Below, in pieces: positions 11,690-21,984 of a stretch of DNA of 64,000 nt. A program made the translations under genes and the position numbers. Numbering within the stretch: the stretch's first letter is position 1; the number at the start of each line of letters is the position of its first letter. The notes below the pieces were generated by a model. That model ran no database searches. It was given only the letters and a program-made list of their open reading frames with translations, and had not been told where the DNA came from. This stretch comes from Pleurodeles waltl (lineage: Eukaryota > Chordata > Amphibia > Caudata > Salamandridae): contig NC_090448.1 of NCBI RefSeq assembly GCF_031143425.1, positions 337,769,177 to 337,833,176 of the forward strand. Reading direction: 5' to 3'.

Positions 11690-12660
11690 TATGCCATTCA
11701 ACAACCACTGCATAACCCCACAAACCATGTATATACACCCTTCTACCCATATTGCCACACAATGGCACCTTCACTGTCACACAAACCACCACTCTGTCTA
11801 ATACCACTATCAAATCCACACATTACCAACACAACACAAACCTAAACTGTACATACCCATAAAACACTCTTGTTGATGCAAAACACCAGTTCTATCCTCT
11901 ACTTATTCCTAAACTACTCCTTTACTGCACCACCAACCCTATACTCAACCTTTCTAATATCATCCACTAACTACACCCTCTTCCTCCTTTTACCAAAAAC
12001 ACACAACCAAACAATCCTCACATTCCACTTCACCACACAGATTACCTCTTCCTGCTACCAAATGTAATACAAACACTCGTAACTCCTGTCCATTTCCGCT
12101 CACACACCACATACCCTCTCCTCCAATGCATATCACCACCTTTACCATTCGGCTTCCAGTTACCAACAATACTCTATATACAAATCCTTTACAGAAATTC
12201 ACTACACCAATATCTAATTTCACTACTGCACAAAAACAAAACATAACACACACACCAGCACATCAAAACCTTGCATACACACGCAATTGCATACGACATT
12301 CCATATAAACACCTACTCCCATCCTCATGACTACACAAATAATACAGAGCCTAAAACAACTTTACTCACAGATTTTCTATCTTCACCAACACCTACCGCA
12401 GACACCCCAACACAGCCACACTCATTCGCCCGCCTCTCATCCATTGCACAATTTATGGCCTTAAAACATGACCCACATGCTCCCCCACCACCCCTAACCC
12501 ATACACCTTCCACCCTAGATAGACAAAAACAAAATAAATGATATACCACTCTCACAGTTTCTGTCTCCTTCTCTATTACACAACTACTCTACAAAAACAG
12601 CACATCCCGCCAAGGCATCTCAACCACCATCTCCATCACCTGCATACTCAGACTCGACAA
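11690..12660. other. G-depleted, C/A-rich segment, no credible gene
   Basis: For nearly 1 kb the plus strand is made mostly of A, C and T with very few G, so open frames arise on both strands through composition rather than coding. The complement is G/T-rich and resembles in style the G/T-rich flank at 20300-21320 inside the Harbinger element, but no aligned block was identified by eye. It ends shortly before the Harbinger left end at 12799. Confidence 0.5.
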
Positions 12661-12798
12661 AATGCCTGATAAACCTGCTGAATAGGGATGACAATATAGA
12701 CAAACAATACTATTGTTATCCTGAGACGGTTAATACCAACAGTAATAATACACCTGCTACCAGTTCAAAGAATACTACTCACTGTTCTATAAAACAAA

Positions 12799-12860
12799 GG
12801 TCCTCATTACAACCATGGCGGTTGGTGTTAAAGCGGCGGTAATACCGCCAACAGGCTGGT
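12799..12860 (+). repeat. Harbinger left terminal inverted repeat and subterminal palindrome
   Basis: The outermost ~24 bases pair with 21580-21603 with few mismatches. Immediately inside is GGCGGTAATACCGCC (about 12835-12849), a 15 bp near-perfect palindrome, and a further GGCGGT at 12817. These are likely recognition sites for the transposase/Myb pair, by analogy with Harbinger biology; binding is inferred. Confidence 0.75.
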
Positions 12861-13680
12861 GGTAAACAAAAATGGAATCACGACCACAGCGGAAAACGCC
12901 AACACAGACAGCCACTTTAACACACCGACCACCACAGCGGTAGCAACAAACACCGCGGCGGACACTGCCAACAGACAGGCAGAAGACAATGTATCACCCA
13001 CAGTATTACAAGGCTCCTATCCGCCAGCTTTTCCAGGGTGGTACCAACTATATCAAAAGCACGGTGGAAACAGTCTTTGGATGGGAAACCACTCACCTTT
13101 CGACACTCAACGAAGAACCAGGACGCCATGGAGCCCAAACTACAGGTCCTGCCGAAGCTGGTGTATCTGCTAATACACCAGGAACATCAAAGAAGGCGGC
13201 GCGGATGACCATGAGGAGTACTGCACCTAGCACACAGGGGAGGGGGGGAAGGAAAAAAAGAGTGACACACACACGCAACACGCAACACCCACACCCTCAC
13301 CCTCACCCACAACACTATACACACAAACACATGCAGCAACATTACATGTACACCCCGTAACCCCCTGGAAGAAGGCAAAGACAAAAGGAATTGAGTTAAA
13401 TCAGTGATATTTAGAAAATGCTAATAAAGTTAACGATTGTAAACAACAATATATACAAATATTTACAATATGTACAGAGGGCCATACACTGTCCTTTGCA
13501 AATGTCTGTGGACCAGTGGGCCAAAAAAACAAGGGCAAAGCCCACACTTGACTCCTGCCTCAAAATGGAGAGAACACTGCAGGGGCATCAGGTCGAAAAC
13601 ACAAAGGCACCTCAGGGGGAAGGGGGTCACCTGAGCCGGAAGATGGTACTACGTCACTGCTCCTGGAGGGGGCAACATGT

Positions 13681-13955
13681 CCACTGCTTGATCCCGAGGA
13701 GTGCAAGGCCATAGTCTCTCAAGTGGGTGGATTGCCCACTGCTTGGTCTTGGGGAGTGCAAGGTCACAGTCTCTCAAGTGGGTGGATTGCCCACTACTTG
13801 GTCCTGGGGAGTGCAAAGCCACAGTCTCTCAAGTGGGTGGATTGCCCACTGCTTGGTCCTGGGGAGTACAAGGCCACAGTCTCTCAAGTGGGTGGTTTGC
13901 CCACTGCTTGGTCCTTGGGAGTGCAAGGCCAGAGACTCTCAAGTGGGTGACATGT
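13681..13955 (+). repeat. 55 bp minisatellite inside the Harbinger element, ~5 copies
   Basis: GTGCAAGGCC-type unit starts occur at 13701, 13756, 13811, 13866 and 13921, exactly 55 bases apart, each followed by AGTCTCTCAAGTGGGTGG and GCCCACT(G/A)CTTGGTC. Copies differ by a few substitutions. Because 55 is not a multiple of three, the array is open in several frames, which produces spurious repetitive peptides. Confidence 0.9.
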
Positions 13956-13956
13956 T

Positions 13957-14205
13957 CCACTGGTTCTGGAGGGGGCTTTGTGCCCAGTGTGCTTCATCCT
14001 GCCAAGGATAGGGTGGGTGCATGCATATCTACACTGGTTCTGGAGGGGGCTTTGTGCCCAGTCTGCTTCATCCTTCCAAGGATATGGTGAGTGGATGCAT
14101 ATCTCCACTGGTTCTGGAGGGGGCTTTGTGCCTAGTCTGCTTCATCCTGCCAAGGATAGGGTGAGTGGATGCATATATCCACTGGTTCTGGAGGGGGCCT
14201 TGCGC
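13957..14205 (+). repeat. 74 bp minisatellite inside the Harbinger element, ~3.4 copies
   Basis: ACTGGTTCTGGAGGGGG recurs with unit starts at 13957, 14031, 14105 and 14179, exactly 74 bases apart. It directly abuts the 55 bp array. It lies in the presumed 3' tail region of the minus-strand Myb-like gene. Confidence 0.9.
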
Positions 14206-15417
14206 CCAGTGATGCTGCACCTGGGGTGTGGCAGTTCCCATTCCCTCACCTGAGTGTCTGAGCCACAAGATGTTCAGGGAGCAGGTAGCATGATACTCCA
14301 TGGAGGCAGAGCCACACTCCATCCTGCGGCGACTTAGGCTGCAAACTGCTGGTAGTGTTGGTGCTTCAAGTGGTGGGTGGAGGGTCCAGGGCGCCTCATG
14401 CATCCCCGGACACCTGGCCACTGGGGATGCTGCTGATGACAGATGTAGTGGCACTAGCTGGGAATGTGGCGGCACAGATGGTGGCGCAGGTGGCGGTGCT
14501 TGCGGCGGTGTCTGCGGCGGAGATGCTGCCGGTGCAGGTGCTGGTAGTAGTGGAGGGAGACACCAGGCCATCTCCTGCAGCCTCGGACAGCTGCCCACTG
14601 GGGATGATGCTGCTGACTGTTGTTGTGGCAGCGGCGGTGCAAGTGGCGGGGCAGATGGCGGTGCAGGTGGCGGTGCCTTCCGCATTACAGGTTGCTGGGC
14701 TGCACTACTTATGGTGGGCACTAGTCCCTCACCTGGAGGGTCCGAGGCCTGAAGTGCCTTGCCCTGGGTTTTCTTCCCCACCTTGCCAGATGCTGCTGGG
14801 ACCTTGGCATTGGCAGATGCAGTTTTGGAGGAGGCCTTGCTGGTTGGGTCCTGCTTTTTGGCCATGCTGCTTGCTGGCACCCTCTTCACCTTGGCAGGTG
14901 GCGGAATGGGTAGGTCCTTTGCTGGCACACTGGCAGCCTGGACGGGTGCCCCCTTTCATCCCCTCGGACTTGCAGGTACCACCGCAGATGCCGACTTGGT
15001 GGCTGAGGTGCTGGCCTGGGATCTTGACACCCTGGCCCGAGGTGAAGGAAGGGGTAGAGGCGTAGGGAAGAGGTCAAAGTTAGCAAGGAAAAGTTTTTTA
15101 GACACACTGGGACGGGAAGATGAAGAAGCTGTGGGAGTGGAGGAAGTGGGAGTGGTTGTAGGAGGTGTATTTCTGCTGAGTTTGGGTGAAGGTGCATGGG
15201 CCGGATGCTGTTGTGAGGTGGATGGCTGTTGGGTGGGTGGGTGCTTGTGTTTGTGTACTTTGAGAGGAGGGGTCACAGACACACTGTGAGAGGACACAGG
15301 GGACGTGTGCATGGTTGTGGGGGTGGTGACTGCTTGTGAGGGGTGTGTTGTGATGGGCGTGCTGGTGATGGAGGCAGTGGATGAGGATGTAGTGCATGCA
15401 GGTGTGAGTGGAGACAA
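14068..15417 (-). other. Low-complexity frames downstream of Myb-like gene A (A/P/S/T-rich)
   Basis: Minus-strand frames at 14068-14928 and 14956-15417 are long but compositionally biased: repeated proline-alanine runs, then serine-threonine-proline runs with lysine clusters. No domain is recognised. They follow Myb-like gene A in the same orientation and could be the decayed C-terminal tail or 3' untranslated part of its transcript. Opposite-strand frames of similar length show that composition alone keeps them open, so they are not called as genes. Confidence 0.4.
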
Positions 15418-15503
15418 GACTGGGAGGGGGTGGACGAAGAGGAGGAGGAGGACACAGTGGAGGCAGTGGTTGTTGCTGTGTCTGCATGGGCATGGTGCTT
15501 GTG

Positions 15504-17015
15504 TCAGTGCCTGTGAGATGAGGTGTGGTGCTTATGTTTGCCTGAGCCACTTTTGTGTGTTGATTTGGGTGAATGATGGTCTGAAGGTGTGCTTGGGATA
15601 GGTTGGGGTGGAGGGGATTGGGACTGGGTAGAGTAAGTTGGAGGGGGGAGGCTAGACACAGGGACAATAACTGCCATCAGTGGTGAGGCCAGAGCCTGAA
15701 ATGCTCTCTGTTGGGCCGCCACGCCAGAGTGAATGCCCTCCAGGTATGCATTTGTGTGTTGCAAATGTCTCTCGACACCCTGGATAGCATTCAGAATGGT
15801 TGACTTCCAAACAGTGAGGGATCTAAGGAGGTCAATAGCCTCCTCACTGAGGACAGCAGGGCTGACTGGGGCTGGGCCTGAGGTACCTGCGGCGAAGGAG
15901 ATGCCCACCCTCCTGGGTGAGCGGGCACAGGAAACACACTGAGGGGCTGCCGGGAGGGCAGTGCTGGTAGGGGGAGTGGCGGCTGTACCTATTTTTGGGG
16001 GGACAGAGGTGTCCACCACCGCCAGGGACCTTCTATTGGAGGAGGAGTCGCTGTCACTGGTCTCCCCTCCTGTCCCCGTCATGGTGCCCTTCTCGCCCTC
16101 CCTCCCACTGGTGCCTTCACCCTCAGTGGATTCGCCCTCATGGGCATTGTGGGATGCAGCTCCCTCCATTGCCGGTGCCTCTGCTCCTCCGCCAGATGAT
16201 GCTAATGCACACAAGGACAGGGTGACAAAACAAAAAGGGGGGAGAGACAGAGGATACACCTGGTCAATGCCAGCAACAACACTACTGTTGGCGTACACAA
16301 CACACAGGGAGCAGCCCTATGCACTAGGCCATGCACTACCAGTTACTGAGATAGTCACAAGCCCATGGGGTACAATGGCTAACACCAGCATCTGCACACC
16401 TGACACCCACAGGACCCTGCCCAGTAGTAAATGCCCACTTACACCATTGAGTTTGTAGTGCTTCAGAGCCTGCACACAAGGTACCTACCCTGCCATGATC
16501 ACCATGGCCTAGGGTCACCCACAGCCCACAGCCCACATACCCAACCCTCCACCGTTTTCTTCATCCAGCGGTGCAGGTCCTCCCATCTCTTGTGGCAGTG
16601 GGTGCTCCGCCTGTGATAGACCCCCAGGGTCCGCATCTCCTTGGCGATGGCATGCAAAATACCTTTTTTCTGGTGGGCGCTGACCTAGAGGGAAAAGACA
16701 GGAGGAAAGAAAATAACTTCACCCGTCCAGACCGGCATACTCATTGCCCTCCAGTTCCCACCCATGCTCTGACGCACATACACTGACCACCTCTCATGCA
16801 GAACTCAGGCCAGGATGCCTCAGTGCCTCCCAACATGTGGCTTACATCCACACCATTCAAAACATGCATTGCCCACACATCATGCTCTCAGTGTACTCAC
16901 CTGTTTGACTGGAGGACCGTAGAGTGACGTGTACTGAGGTAGGACCCCATCTACCAGCTTCTCTCAACTCTTCTGCAGTGAAGGCAGGAGCCCTTTCCCC
17001 AGACACTGTACCCAT
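15504..17015 (-). pseudogene. Harbinger Myb/SANT-like DNA-binding protein A (three exons, frameshifted)
   Basis: Exon 1 runs from ATG at 17015 to 16901 and reads MGTVSGERAPAFTAEEL, then after a 1-base insertion KLVDGVLPQYTSLYGPPVKQ, ending at a GTGAGT donor. Exon 2 (16684 to about 16546) follows a CCCTCTAG acceptor and reads HAIAKEMRTLGVYHRRS and CHKRWEDLHRWMKKT. The W/RRS/RWEDL pattern is a Myb/SANT-like (trihelix, NAIF1-type) fold. Exon 3 (16201 to 15504) is S/T/P-rich with a helix near NAIQGVERHLQHTNAYLEGI. In Harbinger systems this partner binds element ends and brings transposase into the nucleus. Exon boundaries are inferred. The exon 1 frameshift breaks the protein. Confidence 0.7.
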
Positions 17016-17344
17016 TGTCACTTCCAGACTCAGGTCACAGCAGCATTTGCACTGTATGTCCTCTCCTGTTGAAGGTCAGGTAGCAAGTGAGTGAGAAGTT
17101 AGAAAATGGCGGTGACGTCCACGGCGGTGCGTACCGTCACTGCCGGCGTACATCGCCATTGACTCCTGGAACCCATAGGGCCCAATGATAACCAATGCGA
17201 AGTTGCGCGGTGGTCATCAACAGCCTACCGCGACGGCGCACAATGCCAGCGCACTTACCTCATTTCCACTTGTCCTTCCTCACAGGTCAGGCAGCCGCCA
17301 TTTCAGGGGGGCACAGGGCATGGCACCTAACTGTGTCACAAGAT
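17016..17344. promoter_or_regulatory. Probable divergent promoter region with GGCGGT motifs
   Basis: The segment lies between Myb-like gene A (minus) and the transposase (plus). It holds ATGGCGGTGACG, CCACGGCGGTGCG, CGCCATTGACTCC and further GCGG/CCGC motifs at 17105-17245, resembling the subterminal motif of the element ends. It is a natural place for a bidirectional promoter and for Myb-protein binding; both roles are inferred from position and motif. Confidence 0.4.
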
Positions 17345-17850
17345 CTACACCAAAAAAGGTGGGGCCCGGTAACCCCACTGTATCTGGGTCCGAAACGCGT
17401 CAACTATTTTCTGGAGGAATGTTTCTGAAAACTTGAACAAAAGATAAATGGAATGAGATGGCATCATGTATAAGTATTGGGAAGAAATACCCTCAAAGGA
17501 AATGATACCAAACTCCATTACCTCTTGAATACAAGACTGTTTACCTGAGGAAGGTTTAGCAGCTTATTTTTTAAAAAGACTCCAGTGCTAAGAGCCACAA
17601 AAATTATACAAATTAATTTTATTTTGTATGATTTTATAACATTGTCAATTTGTTATGTGTCTGTCTGTATATTGTGTAGTAATACAGTTATGTATTGAGT
17701 ATTGTTTTATGTTGTAACCCACTGTTTGATTAGAGTCAAACAGGGAGATACAAAATACTAAAATAAATAGGAATGATGTATAGGACATTGTCCTCAATTA
17801 CTAATTGACGTTTTCATTTGAGAGATATATTTCTTTATAATATTTATCCC
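17345..17850. mobile_element. Possible AT-rich insertion within the Harbinger 5' region
   Basis: Composition switches abruptly to AT-rich at about 17400 and back to the GC-richer Harbinger sequence near 17850. The block contains GGTCCGAAACGCGTC near 17388 and CCTGAGGAAGG near 17541, a motif pair similar to 6490-6535. No coding frame is present. Termini and target duplication were not resolved, so it may instead be native to the element. Confidence 0.35.
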
Positions 17851-17861
17851 CGCTGAGGTAG

Positions 17862-18976
17862 ATGATGAGATGGCGGCATCCTCCGGTGTACAGACCCCTG
17901 GTGGACCTGTCGACAATGGAGGACAGACTCATTATCATCTCATACAGACTTGATCGTGCCACAACTAAAGAGCTGTGTGCCCAATTAGAGCCAGACCTGA
18001 TGTCAGTGATCCGCCAGCCCACAGGAATACCCCCTCTAGTGCAGGTTCTATCAGTGCTTCATTTCCTGGCAAGTGGTTGATTTCAAACTACAGTGGCCAC
18101 GGCATCAGGAATGTCTCAGCCAATATTCTCAAACGTGTTGACCAGTGGGTTGTCTGCCCTGCTGAAACACATGCGCAGCTACATCGTTTTCCCCCAGGTG
18201 GAGGATTTGGCCCCAGTGAAATCTGACTTTTATGCCCTGGGACATATCCCCAACATCATTGGTGCCATTGATGGTATACATGTGGCATTTGTTCCCCTCC
18301 GGAGAAATGAACAGGTTTACAGGAATAAAAAAAACTATCACTAGATGAATGTGCAGATGGTGTGTTTGGCGGACCAGTACATCTCTCATGTGAATGCCAA
18401 ATATCCTGGCTCTGTGCATCCGCCTATATCTTAAGGAATAGCAGCGTCCCTTATATGATGGGCCAACTACAGAGGCACCGGGTGTGGCTAATAGGTGAGC
18501 CCAAGGTCCCAATCCACTATAGGAAGGTGTCTGGGTATGGGGTTGTCCGTAAGGGTTAGTGTGTGTCTAACAGTTGTCCCTCTATATTTACAAGTAACTC
18601 TGGTTACCCCAACCTGTCATGGCTACTGACCCCAGTGAGGAATCCCCGGACAAAGGCAGAGGAACATTACAATGAGGCACATGGGCGTATAAGGAGGATT
18701 ATTGAGAGAACGTTCGGCCTCCTGAAGGCCAGGTTCCGGTGCCTCCATCTGACTGGTGGATCTCTGTACAACTCACCCAAAAAGGTGTGCCAGATCATTT
18801 TGGCATGTTGTATGTTGCACAACCTAGCCTTAAGATGCCAGGTGCCTTTTCTGCAGGAGGATGAGTCTGAAGATGGTCTTGTGGCAGTGGTGGAGCCTGT
18901 GGACAGTGAGGAAGAGGAGGCATATGAAGAAGATATGGACAACAGAACAAACATTATACAGCAGTACTTCCAGTGA
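17862..18976 (+). pseudogene. Harbinger transposase (HARBI1-like DDE nuclease), inactivated
   Basis: The frame carries HARBI1-like blocks in order: LDRATTKELCAQLEPDL, PPLVQVLSVLHFLASG, a TGA stop at 18078-18080, FQTTVATASGMSQPIFSNVL, GAIDGIHVAF (first catalytic Asp), NKKNYH, a TAG stop at 18342-18344, MNVQMVCLADQYI and KYPGSVH. There the expected GSVHD aspartate codon is altered and one base is lost, then YILRNSS resumes in another frame. A probable 99 nt intron (18495-18593) starts with GTGAGC; its acceptor appears mutated (CAAG). Exon 2 reads SGYPNLSWLLTPVRNP and HGRIRRIIERTFGLLKARF, which retains the third catalytic residue Glu. The family cuts and pastes the element in the nucleus. Two stops, a frameshift and loss of the second Asp make this copy dead. 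Confidence 0.85.
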
Positions 18977-19725
18977 AACACAGGTAAGACACTGTAACTC
19001 AATTTTACATTCCAGTAAACTTTTGGACTTTATACATGGCTTCCTCTTACCCTCTGTCTATGGACACTGACTGTTCCCTTTGGAATCACTATTTTCAGAT
19101 CTGTGTACCCCATTCTGGCTACTGCTATATGTACTGCTGTCCACCAAAGGTCATCCTTTGGTATATTTCACTGTACATAGACGCTGCAATGCTTTTATAA
19201 TGTTGTAATAATACATCTTTATAATCATTACACTGACTCCAGTATGGTTTCTGTTTAAAGGGTGTTTATTTTCTGTGCAAAATAGTATGGGGGTAAGTGC
19301 AATGGGCTTTGGTGATGGTGGAGGAATGTCCAGTTAGAGGCCAGTCTATTGGTATTACAGGGCATTGTCCAATGGGGCATTGGAAGTGGAACAATGGCAG
19401 TTCAAGGTGGACAGGGTGACAGAGTGGGACAGAAGGGTGACAATCAGGAGAGTATTATTTCCTGGTGGGGGTCTTGGCAATGTTCTCTGTCTTCTGCTTG
19501 GATCGCAGGGACCGTTTGCATGGTGGTTCTCCTTATGCAGGGGGTGGGATGCTGGTGGCCTGTTGGTCCTGTGGCGGGGCCTCTTGTCCACTAGCGCCGG
19601 CGGAGGTGGAATGCTATTCCTCAGTTTGGTTAGTGTCAGGGGCCCTTTGTTGTGCCACTGCCTCCCTCATGGTCTTGTCCATGTCAGCCAGCACCCCTGC
19701 AATGGTGACCAGGATGGTGTATATT
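18977..19725. other. Intergenic part of Harbinger between convergent genes
   Basis: The transposase (plus) and Myb-like gene B (minus) converge here. AATACA and TTTATAATAAT-like AT-rich stretches at 19195-19225 could serve polyadenylation. Overlapping frames on both strands at 19349-19788 are not supported as genes. Confidence 0.4.
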
Positions 19726-21007
19726 TTAGTTAGGTCCTTCCTGATCCCCAGATACTGTCCATCCTGCAGCCGCTGGCGTCTCCTCTAACTTGGCCAGTAC
19801 CTGGTCCATGGTCTTCTGGGAATGGTGGTATGCTCCCAGGATGTTGGAGAGTGCCTTGTGGAGAGTGGGTTCCCTGGGCCTGTCCTCCCCCTGTCGCACA
19901 GCAGGCCTCCCAGCTTCCATGTTGTCCTGTGCCTCTGTCCCCTGAACTGTGTGCCCACTGCCAATGACCCCAGGTCCCTGATCATCCTGGGTTTGTAGGG
20001 TTGCCTGGGGTCCCTGTAGTGGTGGACACACTGCTGATTGACGTGTCCTGGGGACAGTGGCATGGGCCCGCTGGGTGGGTGCTGTGCTGGTGTCTCCTGA
20101 GGGGGGAGGCTCTGTGGTGAGTTGGGACTGTGTCAGGGTAACCGACTGTCCAGAGGTCCCTGATGGGCCAGGTTGGTCATCGTGATCCAGGCGTGCAGAG
20201 CAGCTGTCATCACTTTGGGCCTTTTCTGGGGAGGGCTGGATGTAGCTGGCACCTCCTCTCTGGTGACTTTAGGTAGGGGTCCTGTTGGGATGCAAATGCA
20301 TTGTTAATGTATTTGTGTGTGCCATCTTGTGCAATGGGTGTGTTTCCCTGTATGATTGTGCTTTCCCTGTCGGCTTGGCTTTGTGTGAGTGGTGATTTTG
20401 TGGGCTGGGTGAGTCTCTCTATTGGGCATGCTGGGATGATGGGTGTCCATGCAGGTCTGTTATGGGGGTCCATGCATTGTTGTTGCATGCAGGGCTTGGT
20501 ATTGGGATGGGTGGGTTGTGATCGTGGGTTATATGTGAGGTGTTGGAGTGATGGGGGTGAGAGAAGGGGTAGGAGTTTGTGATGACATGCAGTTAGGGTT
20601 GGGGATATAATAGTAAAGATTTTACTTACCAGAGTCCAGTCTCCTGCTACTCCTGCGAGGCCCTCAGGATGCATTATTGCCAAGACTTGTTCCTCCCATG
20701 TTGTTAGTTGTGGGGGAGGAGGTGGGGGTCCACCGCCAGTCCCCTATACAGCAGTCTGGTGTCTTGAAACCACGGAATGTACCTTCCCCCGTAGGTCCTT
20801 CCACCTCTTCCTGATGTCATCCCTTGTTCTTGAGTGCTGTCCCACGTCGTTGACCCTGTCCACGATTCTCTGCCATAGCTCCATCTTCCTTGCAATGGGC
20901 GTCTGCTGCACCTGTGATCTGAATAGCTGTGGCTCTACCCGGATGATTTCCTCCACCATGACTCTTAGCTCCTCCTCAGTAAACCTGGGGTGTCTTTGGG
21001 GTGCCAT
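19726..21007 (-). pseudogene. Harbinger Myb/SANT-like DNA-binding protein B (two exons, broken)
   Basis: Starts at ATG 21007. Exon 1 reads HPRFTEEELRVMVEEIIRVE, MELWQRIVDRVNDVG and TRDDIRKRWKDLRGKV, a Myb/SANT-like (NAIF1-type) domain over residues ~8-75. A TAG stop follows after HQTAV, then the frame continues with a glycine-proline run and TWEEQVLAIMHPEG to a GTAAGT donor at 20629. Exon 2 (about 20282 to 19726) contains REEVPATSSPPQKRPK, a frameshift, a P/T/Q-rich linker and a C-terminal helix LHKALSNILGAYHHSQKTMD. It is clearly different in sequence from Myb-like protein A although the fold is similar. It converges on the transposase. The stop and frameshift indicate a pseudogene. Confidence 0.75.
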
Positions 21008-21289
21008 GGATGTGGTGTGAGTGATATGTGTGAGGATGTCTGAGGTGATGTGTGGGGTGATGTGTTGGGGTGTACACTGTGATGTGCGTGGATGGTGTAT
21101 GGGTAATGGTGTTCTGTGCCTCTGAGTGAGTGTGTGCTCTTTGCTTGTCTCTCTGTGCTTGGTCTCTGTTTTTATCGATGTAAAGGGTTGTGGGTAATGT
21201 GGGTGTGTGTTTTATAGTGGTATGAGTGTGTGGGTGTGGTATGTGTATGTGTGTCAGGTGTGTGTATTTTGAATTGTCCAATGTGGTGT

Positions 21290-21603
21290 GGTTTTGCAAG
21301 TGTGTGGATTTTGAGCGTGGCGGTGTGTACTGCCAATGGTTTACCGCCATTGAACGACCGCCGCGTTGATTCATGGATTGTGATACTGTGGGCATATTCC
21401 TGTTGGCGTAACGGTGTGGGTTTTGATATCGCCAGTTTATCACTGACCTTTAGTATGGTGAACTTGTGTGGGAGTCTGTATTGTGGAGGATTTCTCAGTG
21501 TGGGTCATAATACCTGTGGCGGATTACCGCCGTGGTCACGGTATCTTGGCGGCCGTCGGCACAGTGGTAGACAGCATTTACAGCCACGGTTGTAATGAGG
21601 GCC
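21290..21603 (-). repeat. Harbinger right subterminal region and terminal inverted repeat
   Basis: Contains clustered GGCGGT/ACCGCC motifs (GGCGGTGTGTACTGCC at about 21319, TTTACCGCCATTG, CGACCGCCGCG, GGCGGATTACCGCCG near 21520-21534) and ends in the inverted repeat. The same motif density occurs at 12810-12965. Preceding sequence (20300-21290) is strikingly G/T-rich. Confidence 0.7.
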
Positions 21604-21606
21604 AAA

Positions 21607-21984
21607 GTCACTACCACCAAAACACAATCTCTAGCCTACCTACTAATAAATGCTCAATCACTCTCTAAAAACACCACATCTAATACACAATTTAAAAAAC
21701 GCCATAATTGCCGGTGAGCGTAGAGATAAAACAAACATATTACTTATAAATAAATGGTTAATTAATCACTATGCTACAATATAAATATAAAACAGTAAAC
21801 AAGATCAACCCCCTAGCAGTCTCGACTCCCACCTGGCAACGAAACCCAGCCCTTAAAATCGTAGTGCGCTTAGTGAACAACCACTAGAAAACCCACCAGC
21901 TAGGAATAAAAAAAAACAAGTTGCCGAAATAAAAACTCAATTAGTACACAAGAGTAGCTCAAATCCAATGGAGCAAGGAGTCAT
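21607..21984. other. No gene seen; AT-rich flank
   Basis: About 380 bases between the Harbinger right end and the decayed tail of the minus-strand non-LTR element. It includes A-rich and AATTA-rich patches and probably holds the 3' untranslated region of that retrotransposon (minus strand). Confidence 0.4.

Larger units (their letters stand above)
12799..21603. mobile_element. Full-length 8.8 kb PIF-Harbinger DNA transposon
   Basis: Left terminus GGTCCTCATTACAACC at 12799 and right terminus complementary to GGCCCTCATTACAACC ending at 21603 form the inverted repeats. AAA flanks both sides (12796-12798 and 21604-21606), fitting the 3 bp duplication typical of PIF-Harbinger. Inside are a plus-strand DDE transposase pseudogene (17862-18976) and two minus-strand Myb/SANT-like genes (15504-17015 and 19726-21007). 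Autonomous Harbingers normally carry one transposase and one Myb-like protein and are about half this length. GGCGGT/ACCGCC motifs cluster at both ends. All three genes have lesions, so this copy is inactive. Confidence 0.85.

Noticed and set aside
13681..14205. CRISPR-like array
   Set aside because: The units are contiguous with no unique spacers, and the context is a eukaryotic transposon; this is a minisatellite.
13701..14253. Repetitive proteins encoded in several frames with recurring SGWIAHCLVLGS- or GGFVPS-like units
   Set aside because: They are translations of the 55 bp and 74 bp tandem arrays. Since neither unit is divisible by three, every frame yields a repetitive peptide.
14300..15289. 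Long plus-strand frames of 150-236 codons opposite the Myb-like gene A tail
   Set aside because: Low-complexity G/A/V-rich translations of biased sequence, antisense to a supported gene region, without recognisable domains.
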